A model generated the notes under the pieces. It saw nothing but the letters and a program-made list of their open reading frames with translations, did not search any database and was not told the origin of the DNA. 64,000 nucleotides of DNA from Chthonomonadales bacterium (GTDB taxonomy: Bacteria > Armatimonadota > Chthonomonadetes > Chthonomonadales > CAJBBX01): NCBI GenBank assembly GCA_027459625.1, contig DAIDHP010000003.1:1-64000 (forward strand), written 5' to 3'. This document shows, piece after piece, positions 35,455 to 45,800 of the stretch. Every line of letters begins with the position of its first letter. The first letter of the stretch is position 1. Made by a program: the position numbers and the translations under genes.

Positions 35455-37300
35455 CCATATCCTTTCTGTCCGCAAGGAGGGGGAGCGATATTTCGAAAAC
35501 ACTGCCCTTGCCTAATTCGCTTTTGACCGTTATTTCCCCGTTGTGCGCCATTACTATCGTCTTAACAATTGACAATCCAAGCCCCGCTCCTCCCTTGGTG
35601 GCGCTTGGCACTTGTACAAATCGATCGAAAATCCTCGAAAGATACTCTTTTGGAATGCCGCACCCGTTATCCGTCACCATTAATGACATATGCGAGTTTC
35701 GCCTGTACGCCTCGACTTTGACGACGCTGTTGGCGGGGGAGTAGCGTATGGCGTTTGTTAATAAGTTCACGAGAGCTCTCGATATCTGCGTTCGATCCGC
35801 ACGGACATATGTCAAATCATTGTCATAATGCAATTCCAAATGAATGTTTTTCATATCCGCCTGGGTGCGTACCGAATCGATGGCTGAGGTTGCAATTTCA
35901 GAGGGGGAAACAATCTCGAATCTTGGCGGGGTGATTCCGGATTCGAGCCGTGAAAGATCAAGCAACTCTTTCATCATCCGGTCCAGTCTGTCCAAATCCT
36001 CTCGCTGAGCGCGAATGAGTTGTTGCTGTTCCGAATTCAATTCACCCACCGCTCCCTCCTGAAGCAGTTGAACTGAAAGCAATAAAGAAGTAACCGGAGT
36101 GCGTAATTCATGCGAAGCCACTCCGATGAACTCCGTTTTCAATTTGTCCAGTTCCCTTAGATGGGTGACATCCTCCAAGACAGCCGCCGCTCCAAGCAGA
36201 ATTCCCGTCTCATCTCTCATCGGCGTGGCACGCAGACGATAGGTTCTTCGAGTGTTTGAGACTTGTAGAGGAATGTACGCCTCCTCCCCCTCCGGAGCCG
36301 AAATCCGTTGATTATGTATCACTCCATCGATGGCATCGGATATCCGCACATCCATTGTTAAGCCCTTTACGGATAAACCGACGGCATGCTGCGCTGGACC
36401 GAATAGTCCCTCCGCCGCATGATTCAAATGAACGATATGCCCCGTTGAATCGGTGACGATCACCGGGTCATATAGACTATCAATTGCGGCGTCCGACATT
36501 CTTTCCGCTCGGCGTAGTTTCTCCGTATCCACCTGTTTCGCCTGCCGTAATTGCAACGCCATTGTGTTGAAGGAGTTTGCAAGGACGCCGATTTCATCTT
36601 TTCTACGCAACTCAATCCTTTGGTTCAGATGTCCACGCCCGATCTCCTCCGCCTGACGCGCCAAAGTGTGCAAAGGCATAAGGGTCAGGTTAATGATTTT
36701 TATTGCAAAAAGAATGGAGATTAAAAATGCTAAAAGAGTGACTCCCGCCCCGGTCCACGATGTCCATTCGGCTTGCCGTTCAGCTTCCTTATCGGCTCGG
36801 AGAATTGCACGTTGGTTCAGATCGAGAATGGCTTGAGCAAGCTGCTTAATACCGATGAATTCCGGCTCGAGTACCCCAAAATAGTATCTCTTGGCATTTA
36901 ATCCAGTCATGCGAGAGGAGGAGAAAAGAAGCTTACGGATATTTTGCGTGTAAGTCGTGAATTGTGAGTGTATCGATGAAGCCAATCTCCCTTCGCCTTT
37001 TTCCGTGATGTTATGGGCCTCAATATCATAGGCTTTTTCAAAAAGAGGATAGTTCACCTGATATTGATTCTTCGCCATTTGCACCTTCCCTGCAAGATAG
37101 AAAGCGGCGGCGCTATCCTGTCGTTCCAATGTTTCCTTCATGTTTTGCGCGGCGATGACACTTTTGTAATTATTCTTCAAGATTCTATCTATGGAGTGAC
37201 CGAGATAAAACAAACTGATCACCCCTCCCGTCATCACGACGAGCATGAGAAATGCCAATATAAGATGACTTCCTAATAATTCCGTCCGGATGCTACGCAT
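35429..37300 (-). CDS. Membrane sensor histidine kinase (HAMP-PAS-HisKA-HATPase)
   Basis: A 623-residue kinase. One membrane helix is at about 10-35. A periplasmic helical sensor of about 140 residues follows, then a second helix at about 185-207. HAMP covers about 208-260 (LARQAEEIGRGHLNQRIELRRKDEIGVLANSFNTMA) and PAS about 268-385. The phospho-His lies in GVASHELRTPVTSLLLS. ATPase boxes are N (LLTNAIRYSP), G1 (VTDNGCGIP), F (FDRFVQV) and G2 (GGAGLGLSIV). It replaces the kinase half of KdpD but has its own sensor. It follows kdpC by 12 bp and is co-transcribed. Confidence 0.93.
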   Translation of the reverse strand: MRSIRTELLGSHLILAFLMLVVMTGGVISLFYLGHSIDRILKNNYKSVIAAQNMKETLERQDSAAAFYLAGKVQMAKNQYQVNYPLFEKAYDIEAHNITEKGEGRLASSIHSQFTTYTQNIRKLLFSSSRMTGLNAKRYYFGVLEPEFIGIKQLAQAILDLNQRAILRADKEAERQAEWTSWTGAGVTLLAFLISILFAIKIINLTLMPLHTLARQAEEIGRGHLNQRIELRRKDEIGVLANSFNTMALQLRQAKQVDTEKLRRAERMSDAAIDSLYDPVIVTDSTGHIVHLNHAAEGLFGPAQHAVGLSVKGLTMDVRISDAIDGVIHNQRISAPEGEEAYIPLQVSNTRRTYRLRATPMRDETGILLGAAAVLEDVTHLRELDKLKTEFIGVASHELRTPVTSLLLSVQLLQEGAVGELNSEQQQLIRAQREDLDRLDRMMKELLDLSRLESGITPPRFEIVSPSEIATSAIDSVRTQADMKNIHLELHYDNDLTYVRADRTQISRALVNLLTNAIRYSPANSVVKVEAYRRNSHMSLMVTDNGCGIPKEYLSRIFDRFVQVPSATKGGAGLGLSIVKTIVMAHNGEITVKSELGKGSVFEISLPLLADRKDMDDVADTGH

Positions 37301-37312
37301 GGAAACCTCGTT

Positions 37313-37900
37313 TTATTTATGCGTATTGGCGGTGAGTTCATCCAACGCCATATTAAGCCTGACAACATTCACCCTAGGCTCCCCAAGAATTCCAAACTGC
37401 CTTCCATCAGTATACCGCTTCACCAGGTTGAGAACCTTTTGAGCAGGCAGGGAACGCGCCTGCGCCACTCTCCCGGCCTGCAATAGCGCGTTTTCAGGGC
37501 TTATGTCCGGATCGAGTCCGCTTGCGGATGCGGTGACGGCATCCGGCGGTACGAGGGTGTGGGGGGGAAGTCCATTCTCCTGGCGATATTCCACCACTCT
37601 TCGCGCCACATTTGCGACAAACAATTTATTTGTTGGTCCCAGATTTGATCCTCCGGATTGCATGGGATCATAACCATTCCCCGCCGCAGACGGGCGCGGA
37701 TGGAAGTATTTAGCGGATTTGAAATCCTGTCCGATAAGATAGGACCCCCTGACCACACCGTTTTGACGTATTAGACTGCCATTCGCCTGTTTGGGGAATA
37801 GCAACTGCGCGATTCCAGTGATCGCCGTTGGGTACGCCAGTCCAGTGATGATGAAGAACGCCAGGGTTATAATCAATGCGGGTCTTAGCTGTCTAATCAT
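37313..37900 (-). CDS. kdpC: K+-transporting ATPase subunit KdpC
   Basis: A 195-residue protein with one N-terminal membrane helix (ALIITLAFFIITGLAYPTAITGIAQLLFP). Conserved blocks are SYLIGQDFKSAKYFHPRPSA, then VTASASGLDPDISPENALLQAGRVAQARSLP. This is the standard KdpC length and order. KdpC stabilises nucleotide binding in the KdpFABC complex of the inner membrane. The gap to kdpB is 15 bp, within the operon. Confidence 0.97.
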   Translation of the reverse strand: MIRQLRPALIITLAFFIITGLAYPTAITGIAQLLFPKQANGSLIRQNGVVRGSYLIGQDFKSAKYFHPRPSAAGNGYDPMQSGGSNLGPTNKLFVANVARRVVEYRQENGLPPHTLVPPDAVTASASGLDPDISPENALLQAGRVAQARSLPAQKVLNLVKRYTDGRQFGILGEPRVNVVRLNMALDELTANTHK

Positions 37901-37915
37901 TTTGATTGCCTCCGT

Positions 37916-40036
37916 CTATACCAAGTGTAAAGCGGTTATGATACGGTCTATAATCCAGATTCCGGGAAACGGCGCGATTAATCCGCCAACCCCGTAGATG
38001 AGCAGATTGCGTCTCAGGGACGCCGTCGCGCTCATGGGTTTGTAGGCGACACCTCTTAACGCCAGAGGAATGAGCATGATGATGATAAGCGCATTGAATA
38101 TCACCGCTGAAAGTATCGCGGAGTCCGGGCTGTGCAGATGCATTACATTCAACGCCCCCAGAGCCGGATAGGTTACCGCGAACATTGCCGGAATGATCGC
38201 AAAATACTTCGCTACGTCATTCGCGATGCTAAAAGTCGTTAGTGCGCCGCGAGTCATGAGCAATTGTTTGCCGATCTCCACGATTTCAATGAGTTTGGTG
38301 GGATTGCTGTCCAAATCCACCATGTTGCCAGCTTCTTTCGCCGCCTGAGTTCCCGTATTCATGGCGACACCTACATCCGCCTGCGCCAGCGCCGGAGCGT
38401 CATTCGTGCCGTCCCCTGTCATTGCGACTAATTTGCCGCCGGCTTGCTCCGCCTTGATGAGCCTCATTTTGGCTTCCGGAGTCGCCTCTGCGAGAAAGTC
38501 ATCCACTCCCGCCTCCTCGGCAATGCTCGCGGCGGTTAGGGGATTGTCGCCTGTGATCATAACCGTTTTAATGCCCATGCTTCGCAATTGATCGAATCTC
38601 TGTTTTATCCCTCCTTTGACGATATCCTTTAAGTATATGACTCCCAAGGGCTGACAGTTAAGAGACACGGCTAGAGGGGTTCCGCCGGCGGATGATATCT
38701 TCCTTATGATTTCATCCAACTCACTCGGCACGGCGCCACCGGCTTCAAGGATGTATTTTTTGATTGACTCGCCGGATCCCTTTCGGATTTGCATTCCATT
38801 CAAATTCACTCCGCTCATGCGCGTCTGTGCGGTGAAGGGAATGAACTCCGCATCCCTGTCATGTAGTTCACGCCCTCGCAACCCGTATTTCTCCTTTGCC
38901 AGCACCACGATGCTCCTGCCCTCTGGTGTTTCGTCTGCGAGAGAGGAGAGTTGCGCCGCATTCGCGAGTTCATTCACCTCCACGCCCTGCAAGGGGATGA
39001 ACTCCACGGCTTGCCTGTTGCCGAGGGTGATGGTTCCCGTTTTATCCAAAAGTAGGGTGTTGACATCGCCCGCCGCCTCGACAGCTTTCCCGGACATGGC
39101 TAAAACGTTATGCTGCATCACCCGATCCATCCCGGCTATTCCTATTGCGGATAGTAATCCTCCAATGGTGGTGGGAATTAAACAAACCAGCAATGCAACC
39201 AAAACGGTGATGGACGGTGGCGAACCGGCGTTCGCCGATCGCACGCTATACACCGCAAACGGATAGAGCGTGAAAACGGCGAGTAGGAAGATGATGGTCA
39301 AGCCGGCCAACAGGATGCTCAGGGCGATTTCATTCGGGGTTTTTTGACGCTGCGCTCCTTCCACCAAGGCGATCATGCGATCGATAAATGTCTCCCCCGG
39401 ATTCGCGGTGATACGTATGATGATGCGATCCGAGAGCACCTTGGTGCCGCCTGTCACAGCGCTGCGATCTCCACCGCTCTCTCGAATAACCGGGGCGGAT
39501 TCCCCTGTGATCGCCGACTCATCCACGGAGGCGATTCCTTCGATCACTTCTCCATCGCATGGAATGATGTCATTCGCTTCGCATACCACGGTGTCACCTT
39601 TACGAAGACTGGTTGCGGGAATGATCTCTTCCCGTTTTCCGTCGATTAACTTTCTCGCATGGGTTTCGGTCTTGCTCTTACGGAGAGAATCCGCCTGGGC
39701 TTTGCCTCTTCCCTCCGCCATCGCCTCCGCGAAATTCGCAAACAGGCAGGTAAACCACAACCAAAGCGTCACCTGACCGCTGAAAAGCGTATTGTGATTG
39801 TGAGTGACAGCCTCCTTTAGGAAGAGATAAGTGGTAAGTGCGCTGCCGATCTCGACTACGAACATCACCGGATTTCGAGCCATTATGCGCGGATCCAATT
39901 TCCGCACCGACTCCATTAATGCACTCTTCAAGATAACGGGATCAAAAAGCGACTTGGGAGCGTTTTTTGGTCTTTTGTACCCGCTGGATTTTTCGGGTGT
40001 ATGTTCAGTCTCGGTCAGAGATGTCGTTGTTGTCAT
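37916..40036 (-). CDS. kdpB: K+-transporting P-type ATPase subunit KdpB
   Basis: A 706-residue P-type ATPase. The actuator motif is [10 protein letters not shown]. The phosphorylation site is [14 protein letters not shown], and the hinge is [33 protein letters not shown]. The nucleotide-binding region has [13 protein letters not shown]-like residues. These are the KdpB hallmarks; the subunit hydrolyses ATP to drive K+ uptake through KdpA. ATG 40036 has CAGGGAGA upstream and lies 14 bp after kdpA. Length is normal. Confidence 0.98.
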   Translation of the reverse strand: MTTTTSLTETEHTPEKSSGYKRPKNAPKSLFDPVILKSALMESVRKLDPRIMARNPVMFVVEIGSALTTYLFLKEAVTHNHNTLFSGQVTLWLWFTCLFANFAEAMAEGRGKAQADSLRKSKTETHARKLIDGKREEIIPATSLRKGDTVVCEANDIIPCDGEVIEGIASVDESAITGESAPVIRESGGDRSAVTGGTKVLSDRIIIRITANPGETFIDRMIALVEGAQRQKTPNEIALSILLAGLTIIFLLAVFTLYPFAVYSVRSANAGSPPSITVLVALLVCLIPTTIGGLLSAIGIAGMDRVMQHNVLAMSGKAVEAAGDVNTLLLDKTGTITLGNRQAVEFIPLQGVEVNELANAAQLSSLADETPEGRSIVVLAKEKYGLRGRELHDRDAEFIPFTAQTRMSGVNLNGMQIRKGSGESIKKYILEAGGAVPSELDEIIRKISSAGGTPLAVSLNCQPLGVIYLKDIVKGGIKQRFDQLRSMGIKTVMITGDNPLTAASIAEEAGVDDFLAEATPEAKMRLIKAEQAGGKLVAMTGDGTNDAPALAQADVGVAMNTGTQAAKEAGNMVDLDSNPTKLIEIVEIGKQLLMTRGALTTFSIANDVAKYFAIIPAMFAVTYPALGALNVMHLHSPDSAILSAVIFNALIIIMLIPLALRGVAYKPMSATASLRRNLLIYGVGGLIAPFPGIWIIDRIITALHLV

Positions 40037-40050
40037 CTATATTCTCCCTG

Positions 40051-41838
40051 TTATATCAATTTGCCCAAGATCATATGAAACTGTTCAACGATGGGTCCGA
40101 GAGCCAATGCCGGAATGAAAGTCAACGCTCCGACGATCACTACAACCCCAACCAAGAGGTAAGCGAACGTGGCGGAGTCCGTCGGAAAAGTTCCAAGGGA
40201 TAGAGGCGTGTATCTTTTTTTCACCAAGCTTCCAGCCAGAGCTAGGAGCGGTATGATCATGAAAAACCGCCCTATGAGCATTGCCAATCCGATCGTGAAA
40301 TTGTAATATGGTGTGTTGGCGTCCAGCCCTGCGAAAGCGGAGCCATTATTGCCCGTGGCGGAGGAGTAGGCGTACAGTATCTCCGTGAAGCCGTGAGGAC
40401 CGGCGTTTTCCACGTTTTTGTAAGTAGCGCCAATGTATTGATGATTAACGTTATTCCTGTTCCATTCGTTTTCTCGAGATAGATTCAGATTGGCTCCAAT
40501 GGACGTGAAAATGAGAATGTTCGCAGCGAGTATCAAAACCGCAAGCATCGCCATCTTGACTTCATACTGTTCAATTTTCTTTCCGAGATACTCCGGCGTT
40601 CTGCCCACCATTAACCCGGCAATAAACACGGCGATGATGGCGTACATCAGCATTCCGTACAATCCCGACCCCACGCCTCCGAAAATCACTTCGCCTGAGA
40701 GAATATCGAGCAGGGGAACCATTCCTCCTATGGGGGTGTAACTGTCGTGCATGGAGTTCACCGCGCCGCAGGATGTGTCGGTGGTGGCGGTGGCGAATAG
40801 TGCGCTGTTCACGATGCCGAAACGCACCTCCTTGCCCTCCATGTTTCCGCCGGGTTGAAGAGCGGATGCTTGTAGCATCACCCCCAAACGCGTGATGTTC
40901 GGGTTGCCTTTCATCTCGGAATGATAGCAAACGAAGACTCCGCATAAAAACAGTATGCTCATAGCGGCGAAAATCGCCCATCCTTGGCGCGTATTTCCCG
41001 CCATCTTACCGAACGTATACGTCAACGCCGCCGCGATGAGAAGAATGGCAAGGATTTCCAAGAAGTTTGAAAGCGGGGTTGGATTTTCATAGGGATGAGA
41101 GGAATTCGCATTGAAGAACCCACCTCCGTTTGTGCCCAACTCCTTGATCGCCTCCTGAGACGCCACGGGACCCTGGGGAATCGTTTGAGTCTGTCCGCTA
41201 ATTGTTTGTGCGTGAACGTAGGGATTGAAATTCTGAGGAACCCCTTGCCAGACTAAAATCAGACTAAAGATGATACTTATGGGTAAAAGTATGTAGAGAA
41301 TCCCTCGGGTCATGTCCACCCAGAAATTACCCAGTCCACTGGCGTTATGCCTGACGATCCCTCTAATGAAGGCTATGGCGATAGCCATCCCAGTGGCGGC
41401 CGACATGAAATTATGACCCGCCAGCGCGAACATATTGGTGAAGTAGCTCAAAGTGGCTTCAGGTATATAGCTTTGCCAGTTCGTATTGGTTGCAAAGGAT
41501 GTCGCCGTGTTGAACGCCAGATCCGGCGGAACCCGCCTGCCAGTGAAGTGCTGCGGGTTCCATGGTGTAATTCCTTGGATTCGCATGAGCATGTAGGTGA
41601 TAAGGGCTCCGACAACTGTGAACGCCAGCGTGGCGAATAGATAGTTCATCCACCGCATATCCTCATTTTCGTTCACTCCGCTAATGCGATACAGAAACTT
41701 TTCAACTGGTTTGAGGATTGGATCCAAAAACGTCCTATCTCCCGCATATACTCGCGCCATATAACCGCCGATCGGTTTTACGAGCGCAAGCAGAACGCCG
41801 AACAAGAGAAGGATTTGTATTACTCCATTGAGAGTCAT
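40051..41838 (-). CDS. kdpA: K+-transporting ATPase subunit KdpA
   Basis: A 595-residue channel-like subunit with about ten membrane helices. Selectivity-filter-like segments include FNTATSFATNTNWQSY, ELGTNGGGFFNANSSHPYENPTPLSNF, TDTSCGAVNSMHDSYTPIGG and YAYSSATGNNGSAFAGL. It selects and conducts K+ in KdpFABC. ATG 41838 has AAAGGAT upstream; upstream codons in the open frame are not conserved. Somewhat longer than the E. coli protein (557 residues). Confidence 0.97.
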   Translation of the reverse strand: MTLNGVIQILLLFGVLLALVKPIGGYMARVYAGDRTFLDPILKPVEKFLYRISGVNENEDMRWMNYLFATLAFTVVGALITYMLMRIQGITPWNPQHFTGRRVPPDLAFNTATSFATNTNWQSYIPEATLSYFTNMFALAGHNFMSAATGMAIAIAFIRGIVRHNASGLGNFWVDMTRGILYILLPISIIFSLILVWQGVPQNFNPYVHAQTISGQTQTIPQGPVASQEAIKELGTNGGGFFNANSSHPYENPTPLSNFLEILAILLIAAALTYTFGKMAGNTRQGWAIFAAMSILFLCGVFVCYHSEMKGNPNITRLGVMLQASALQPGGNMEGKEVRFGIVNSALFATATTDTSCGAVNSMHDSYTPIGGMVPLLDILSGEVIFGGVGSGLYGMLMYAIIAVFIAGLMVGRTPEYLGKKIEQYEVKMAMLAVLILAANILIFTSIGANLNLSRENEWNRNNVNHQYIGATYKNVENAGPHGFTEILYAYSSATGNNGSAFAGLDANTPYYNFTIGLAMLIGRFFMIIPLLALAGSLVKKRYTPLSLGTFPTDSATFAYLLVGVVVIVGALTFIPALALGPIVEQFHMILGKLI

Positions 41839-41928
41839 TGGCTTATCCTTTATGGAAACTGTAATGATATCTTGAGAATGGTATGTATCGAATAATATCG
41901 TTAACCATTTCATCCTTGAACATCAATT

Positions 41929-42012
41929 TTAGAACTTCTCCGGTTTTAACAGGGCGTAAAGCAAATATCCTAAAAGTCCCATGGATATCACCGCCGATAA
42001 TAAAATGTCCAT
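41929..42012 (-). CDS. kdpF: KdpF small membrane subunit
   Basis: A 27-residue single-helix peptide: MDILLSAVISMGLL then GYLLYALLKPEKF. The end LLYALLKPEKF is the KdpF hallmark. KdpF stabilises the KdpABC complex between KdpA and KdpB. ATG 42012 has AAAGGA upstream. It sits directly before kdpA, as usual. Confidence 0.92.
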   Translation of the reverse strand: MDILLSAVISMGLLGYLLYALLKPEKF

Positions 42013-42029
42013 ATTACCGTCCTTTTCTC

Positions 42030-42110
42030 TTAGAGCTTGTCGCATCCGCGAATGAATAACACGCAAATAGCAAAGAAGACAATCAATACTGCAACATAGA
42101 AGATATCCAT
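42030..42110 (-). CDS. 26-residue membrane peptide at head of kdp operon
   Basis: ATG 42110 opens a single-helix peptide of 26 residues (MDIFYVAV, a hydrophobic core, and the end FIRGCDKL). GCAGGGGG lies 6 nt upstream, an excellent ribosome site. It ends 17 bp before kdpF. The shape, a short helix with a basic, Cys-containing C-terminus, differs from KdpF, which is also present. Similar tiny ORFs upstream of kdp genes are known to me only as hypothetical proteins. It is probably a Kdp-associated small protein. Alternatively it is a leader peptide, since it follows an intrinsic terminator. Confidence 0.65.
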   Translation of the reverse strand: MDIFYVAVLIVFFAICVLFIRGCDKL

Positions 42111-42127
42111 GGTTTTCCCCCTGCGAC

Positions 42128-42181
42128 AAAAAAAGGAGCTGCAACACAAGAGATTCGTCGAACCCCTTCAGTTGCAGCCCC
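42128..42181 (-). terminator. Intrinsic terminator (attenuator) in kdp leader
   Basis: On the minus strand GGGGCTGCAAC (42181-42171) pairs with GTTGCAGCTCC (42145-42135), with one G-U pair and a 25-nt loop. Seven U follow (42134-42128). It lies only about 20 nt before the first kdp start codon and downstream of the kdp promoter. Confidence 0.8.
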
Positions 42182-42340
42182 CTTTACGACCTGTCTCGGT
42201 TTATGTCAAGCCGACACCTTTCGTCCTGGTAACTGACGCCATTTATTTAAAGTTATATCAATCGATTGTAATGTAAGGTAATCGCACTTTCCGATTTCGG
42301 ATGTCGATTTTGAACGCTGCAATCACCTCGTTTTACCAGC
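42182..42340 (-). ncRNA. kdp mRNA leader, candidate cis-regulatory RNA
   Basis: The sequence between the predicted transcription start (about 42340) and the terminator is about 160 nt with no ORF of note. It contains local stems such as CGUC-AGUUACCAG-GACG and UGUC-GGCU-UGACA. No known riboswitch consensus was matched by eye. Confidence 0.4.
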
Positions 42341-42346
42341 GAATAT

Positions 42347-42375
42347 ATACTATCGCAAACCTGAGAGTTTGTCAA
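42347..42375 (-). promoter_or_regulatory. Predicted kdp promoter
   Basis: On the minus strand TTGACA (42375-42370), 17 nt and TAGTAT (42352-42347). The -35 box lies inside the last codons of the DUF2294 gene. Spacing is ideal. Confidence 0.65.
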
Positions 42376-42748
42376 TATCTCCACGCAACATTTTTTTCTC
42401 CACATCCTTTTCGAATATGAATATCTCTACCTGTTCGGCTCTCTCCACATCGACGTCGTAGTAACTGCAGATGACTTTGACTTGCACAATATCGGCTATG
42501 ATCCCTTCGATCTCCGTGTGGTTAATGGATCTTAGCTCTCTTCTGGAGCTTTGGATGAGTTTGAGACCATCCTGGGTTGCAGCGAGTCTCTTTTCGATAG
42601 GGGTGAATATTTCCGACGAACGAACTATAGCCATGTCGCCGAGAATGAAGGCGCGCACCTGCCCCGCGCCGCGACCCATCTGCTCCCGCTGGAACTTGAC
42701 CGCTGCGTTTGCAATCTCAGCTTCCAACGCCCCTTTCGTGATTTGCAT
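42350..42748 (-). CDS. DUF2294 family protein
   Basis: A 132-residue protein matching DUF2294: it opens TKGALEAEIANAAVKFQREQMGRGAGQVRAFILGDMAIVRS, then FTPIEKRLAATQDGLKLIQSSRRELR, and later a strand block VQVKVICSYYDVDVERAEQVEIFIFEKD. The family is common in bacteria and uncharacterised; some members lie next to ion transporters. ATG 42748 has GGAG upstream. It directly precedes the kdp operon on the same strand, and the kdp promoter overlaps its end. Confidence 0.85.
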   Translation of the reverse strand: MQITKGALEAEIANAAVKFQREQMGRGAGQVRAFILGDMAIVRSSEIFTPIEKRLAATQDGLKLIQSSRRELRSINHTEIEGIIADIVQVKVICSYYDVDVERAEQVEIFIFEKDVEKKMLRGDIDKLSGLR

Positions 42749-42820
42749 GAAACAAACTCCAACCCGATTTTTTGTAGTATACCTTTGCAGAGGGTATTAT
42801 GATCAAAAAGGGGATATGAG

Positions 42821-45800
42821 ATGAAAACCAAAGGAATCAGCCGCCGGGAATTTGTGGAGTTGATGGCGGGTTTGATTGCCATGAATATGGTCACTGAATC
42901 CGATGCAATGCAAAGGACATTTGGCACGGTTCGTTCTCATTTTGATGATAGCGATATTGCGGCTCGATTACGGCGTCGTTACAGCACCGAGCCAGCTATG
43001 CTACATTTTACCTCTGATGGTTTGATCCTTTCCAATCAAACCAGCGATACGATTTTAACACTCGCAGCCTCCATGCCGGTATTCGATTTCGGCGATTTCA
43101 CAATTGGAGGTGCGAGCACCTCCCGGATCAAATGGAAAGAGCGGGAGATTGGCGACACGGTTCGTTGGACAAGAGAGCTTCATGCATCCCCCCCTCATCC
43201 CGCGATTATTCACGAAATCCTGGAGTATCACCGCGATTCGTCATTGATTTACAGATGCGCCGAGATACAACTCGAAGGGGAGCGCGCACTTCTTCATACT
43301 GTTACGATAGATGAAGTAATCGCCAAGGACGCCTCTCTGACCCATAATCCAGGCATTCAGAGCCATCCTATATTAGGGGATTCTTTTTTTTGCGGCGTGG
43401 AGTATCCCGTCGCCCCCACAACTCAGGTGAACGCTAACCATGTCACGCTTAGCAATGCACCAGGCATTTGGCTGGAGCCGGGGCGGGTGTATCGAACCCG
43501 ATCGGCAGTCTATGGGGTGACGCAGCCCGGGAATTCCCGCCAAGCATTCGAAGAGTACATCTCCGCTCTGCGCCCCGACCCGATTAATATCCATTGGAAC
43601 TATAATAGCTGGTGGACCTCGCCTGTGCCCTATACGGAATCCGATATCCTGAAAATCATAAAGGAGTTCAAAGAGAACCTGTACATTCCTTATCACGAAA
43701 TGACGGATACTTTTTGCATTGATATGGGCTGGACCAATAGCGAATCCATATGGCAAATCAATCCATCCTTGTTTCCCAAGGGTTTCACCGGTTTGGAGAA
43801 GGCGTTGAAGGAAATCCATTCAAAGTTGGGCTTATGGATATCGCCAAGCGCTGTTTACGGTCAGGCTCTAAATCTCGTATGGGCGAAGCAAGCCGGTTAC
43901 GAAGCGGATCAACAAAAATGCTGTCTCGGCGGACCGCGTTATCAGGCGGCGTTTAAAATGGCGCTGACTTACATCGTCGGAAACTTCGATCTTGGGCATG
44001 TGAAGTTTGACGGATATGTCGAGACTTGCAACGATACAAATCATGGTCATCAACCCGGCTTGATGTCGGCGGAACCGATCGCCGAAGGAATCATTGACGT
44101 CTTCCTCACTCTGCACGTTATGAAGCATGATAGTATCTGGATGGAGCCAACCTGTTTCGGATTTGATCCCAGTCCGTGGTGGGTGATGTATTGTAACTCC
44201 GTTATAGGATGTTTTGGAGCGGATTCGCCATATGGTCAGTCGCCATGTCCGAATTATCGTGAAAGTTATACAACTGCTCGCGATAACTACAACCTGAAGG
44301 GCGATGCGCATATTCAGATTCCCATCGCCGCAATCGACGATCTCGGGATTGACCATCAAACGGAGGAGCCCTTCCAAAACGATGCGGTGACCACCGTCCT
44401 GCGCGGCAACCAGTTTCTTCCTCTCTATGTCAATCCCTCTTTTATGTCGCCAAGGAGATGGGAGTTTCTCGCCGCTTTGTTGAAGTGGGCGAGACGTAAT
44501 ACGAGGGTTTTGAGCGAAACAAAGCCGATCTATCCCGCTTCCTGGAAAGGCGGCGAGTTGGCTCCATGGGTCTTTTCCTCTTCGGTATTCCCAAGGGAAC
44601 CTTATGGTTACGCGCATTGGAAGGGGGATAAAGGGTTGCTATGTCTTCGAAATCCATGGATTGACTCCGTCACGTTGAGCCTTTCTCCGAGCAAGGATAT
44701 GGGAGCGCAGAACGGTTTGGAGGATCTAACCGTCTCCCTTATCTATCCGGAAACGCGAATCGTAGCCACCGGTGTTAAATCGGAAACCCCGTTGGACCTG
44801 ACTGTCGCACCTTATGAAACGGCTCTGTATGAGATTAAGCGACAATCGCACAAATCCAAAGTGACACGTCCGGCATGGATCGCCCCGCAAATGGAGGTGA
44901 AAGTGAATGCGGTTCATCTTCAAATCAGCAATAAGGGCGAGGAATATGGAGCGGATTACACGCGACTGCTGCCCGATAAAGGCGATCATTTGAAGGTAGC
45001 GATGAATGGAATTATCCGATTAGCCGATTCCGGAAGTTACGAACTCTTGGCGCTGGCGGAAGACAGTAAGCCAGTGGAAATCCCCGTCTATGATTTTCAA
45101 GTCAATGGCGCATCCGTGGAACCCACCATTATTAGTTCGGAGACAGGATGGTCCGCCGGGGGCGGAGCGGACCAGGAGCACTGGGTTTGGCTAATCCTCC
45201 CCCTTGAATTACACGTTAGTGATATCAACGCATCCGTTATCCTCGCCGGGGCGACCGGCAGGCTTTCAATCTGGGTGGTGAGGCGTGACAAGATTCCTTG
45301 GGAGCCGTTGAAAAAAGTGACCGGCTCCATCATCCCACCACCCGAAGAGAGATATATAGGCGCTGTCAATCTATGCCGGTACTTATCACTGAATGATAAT
45401 CTCCCCGTCGTGCAGGGAGAATCACCGATAAAGCGTATCAACGGAATCTATTTGGACACCCTGAAACCTGTCTCCGCCACTCAAGGGTGGGGAACTCTGC
45501 ATTTCAATCAAAGCGTGACCGGCAGCCCGCTATGCATCGACGGTGTGATCCACCTCAGAGGCTTGGGCACACACGCCCTCTCAAGAATCATCTACGATCT
45601 TGACGGGAAATACTCCAAGTTTGAAACTTGGGCGGGTCCCGATCAAGCCACAATGGCGACAATCACCATGGAGGTGCGTGTGGATGGAGAAGTCGCATGG
45701 AAATCCGGTTTGCTAAGCCATGACAGCCCGGCTCAAAGGGTTGTTGTGGATGTGCGAGGAGCCAGGAGATTGGAGTTATTCGTGGGGGATGGCGGTGACG

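Noticed and set aside
42182-42340. c-di-AMP (ydaO) riboswitch before kdp
   Set aside because: Position fits, but the conserved GGGGUGAA-like and CAGCUAACCUCGUAGGC-like blocks of that class are absent on reading the minus strand. Kept only as an unnamed leader.
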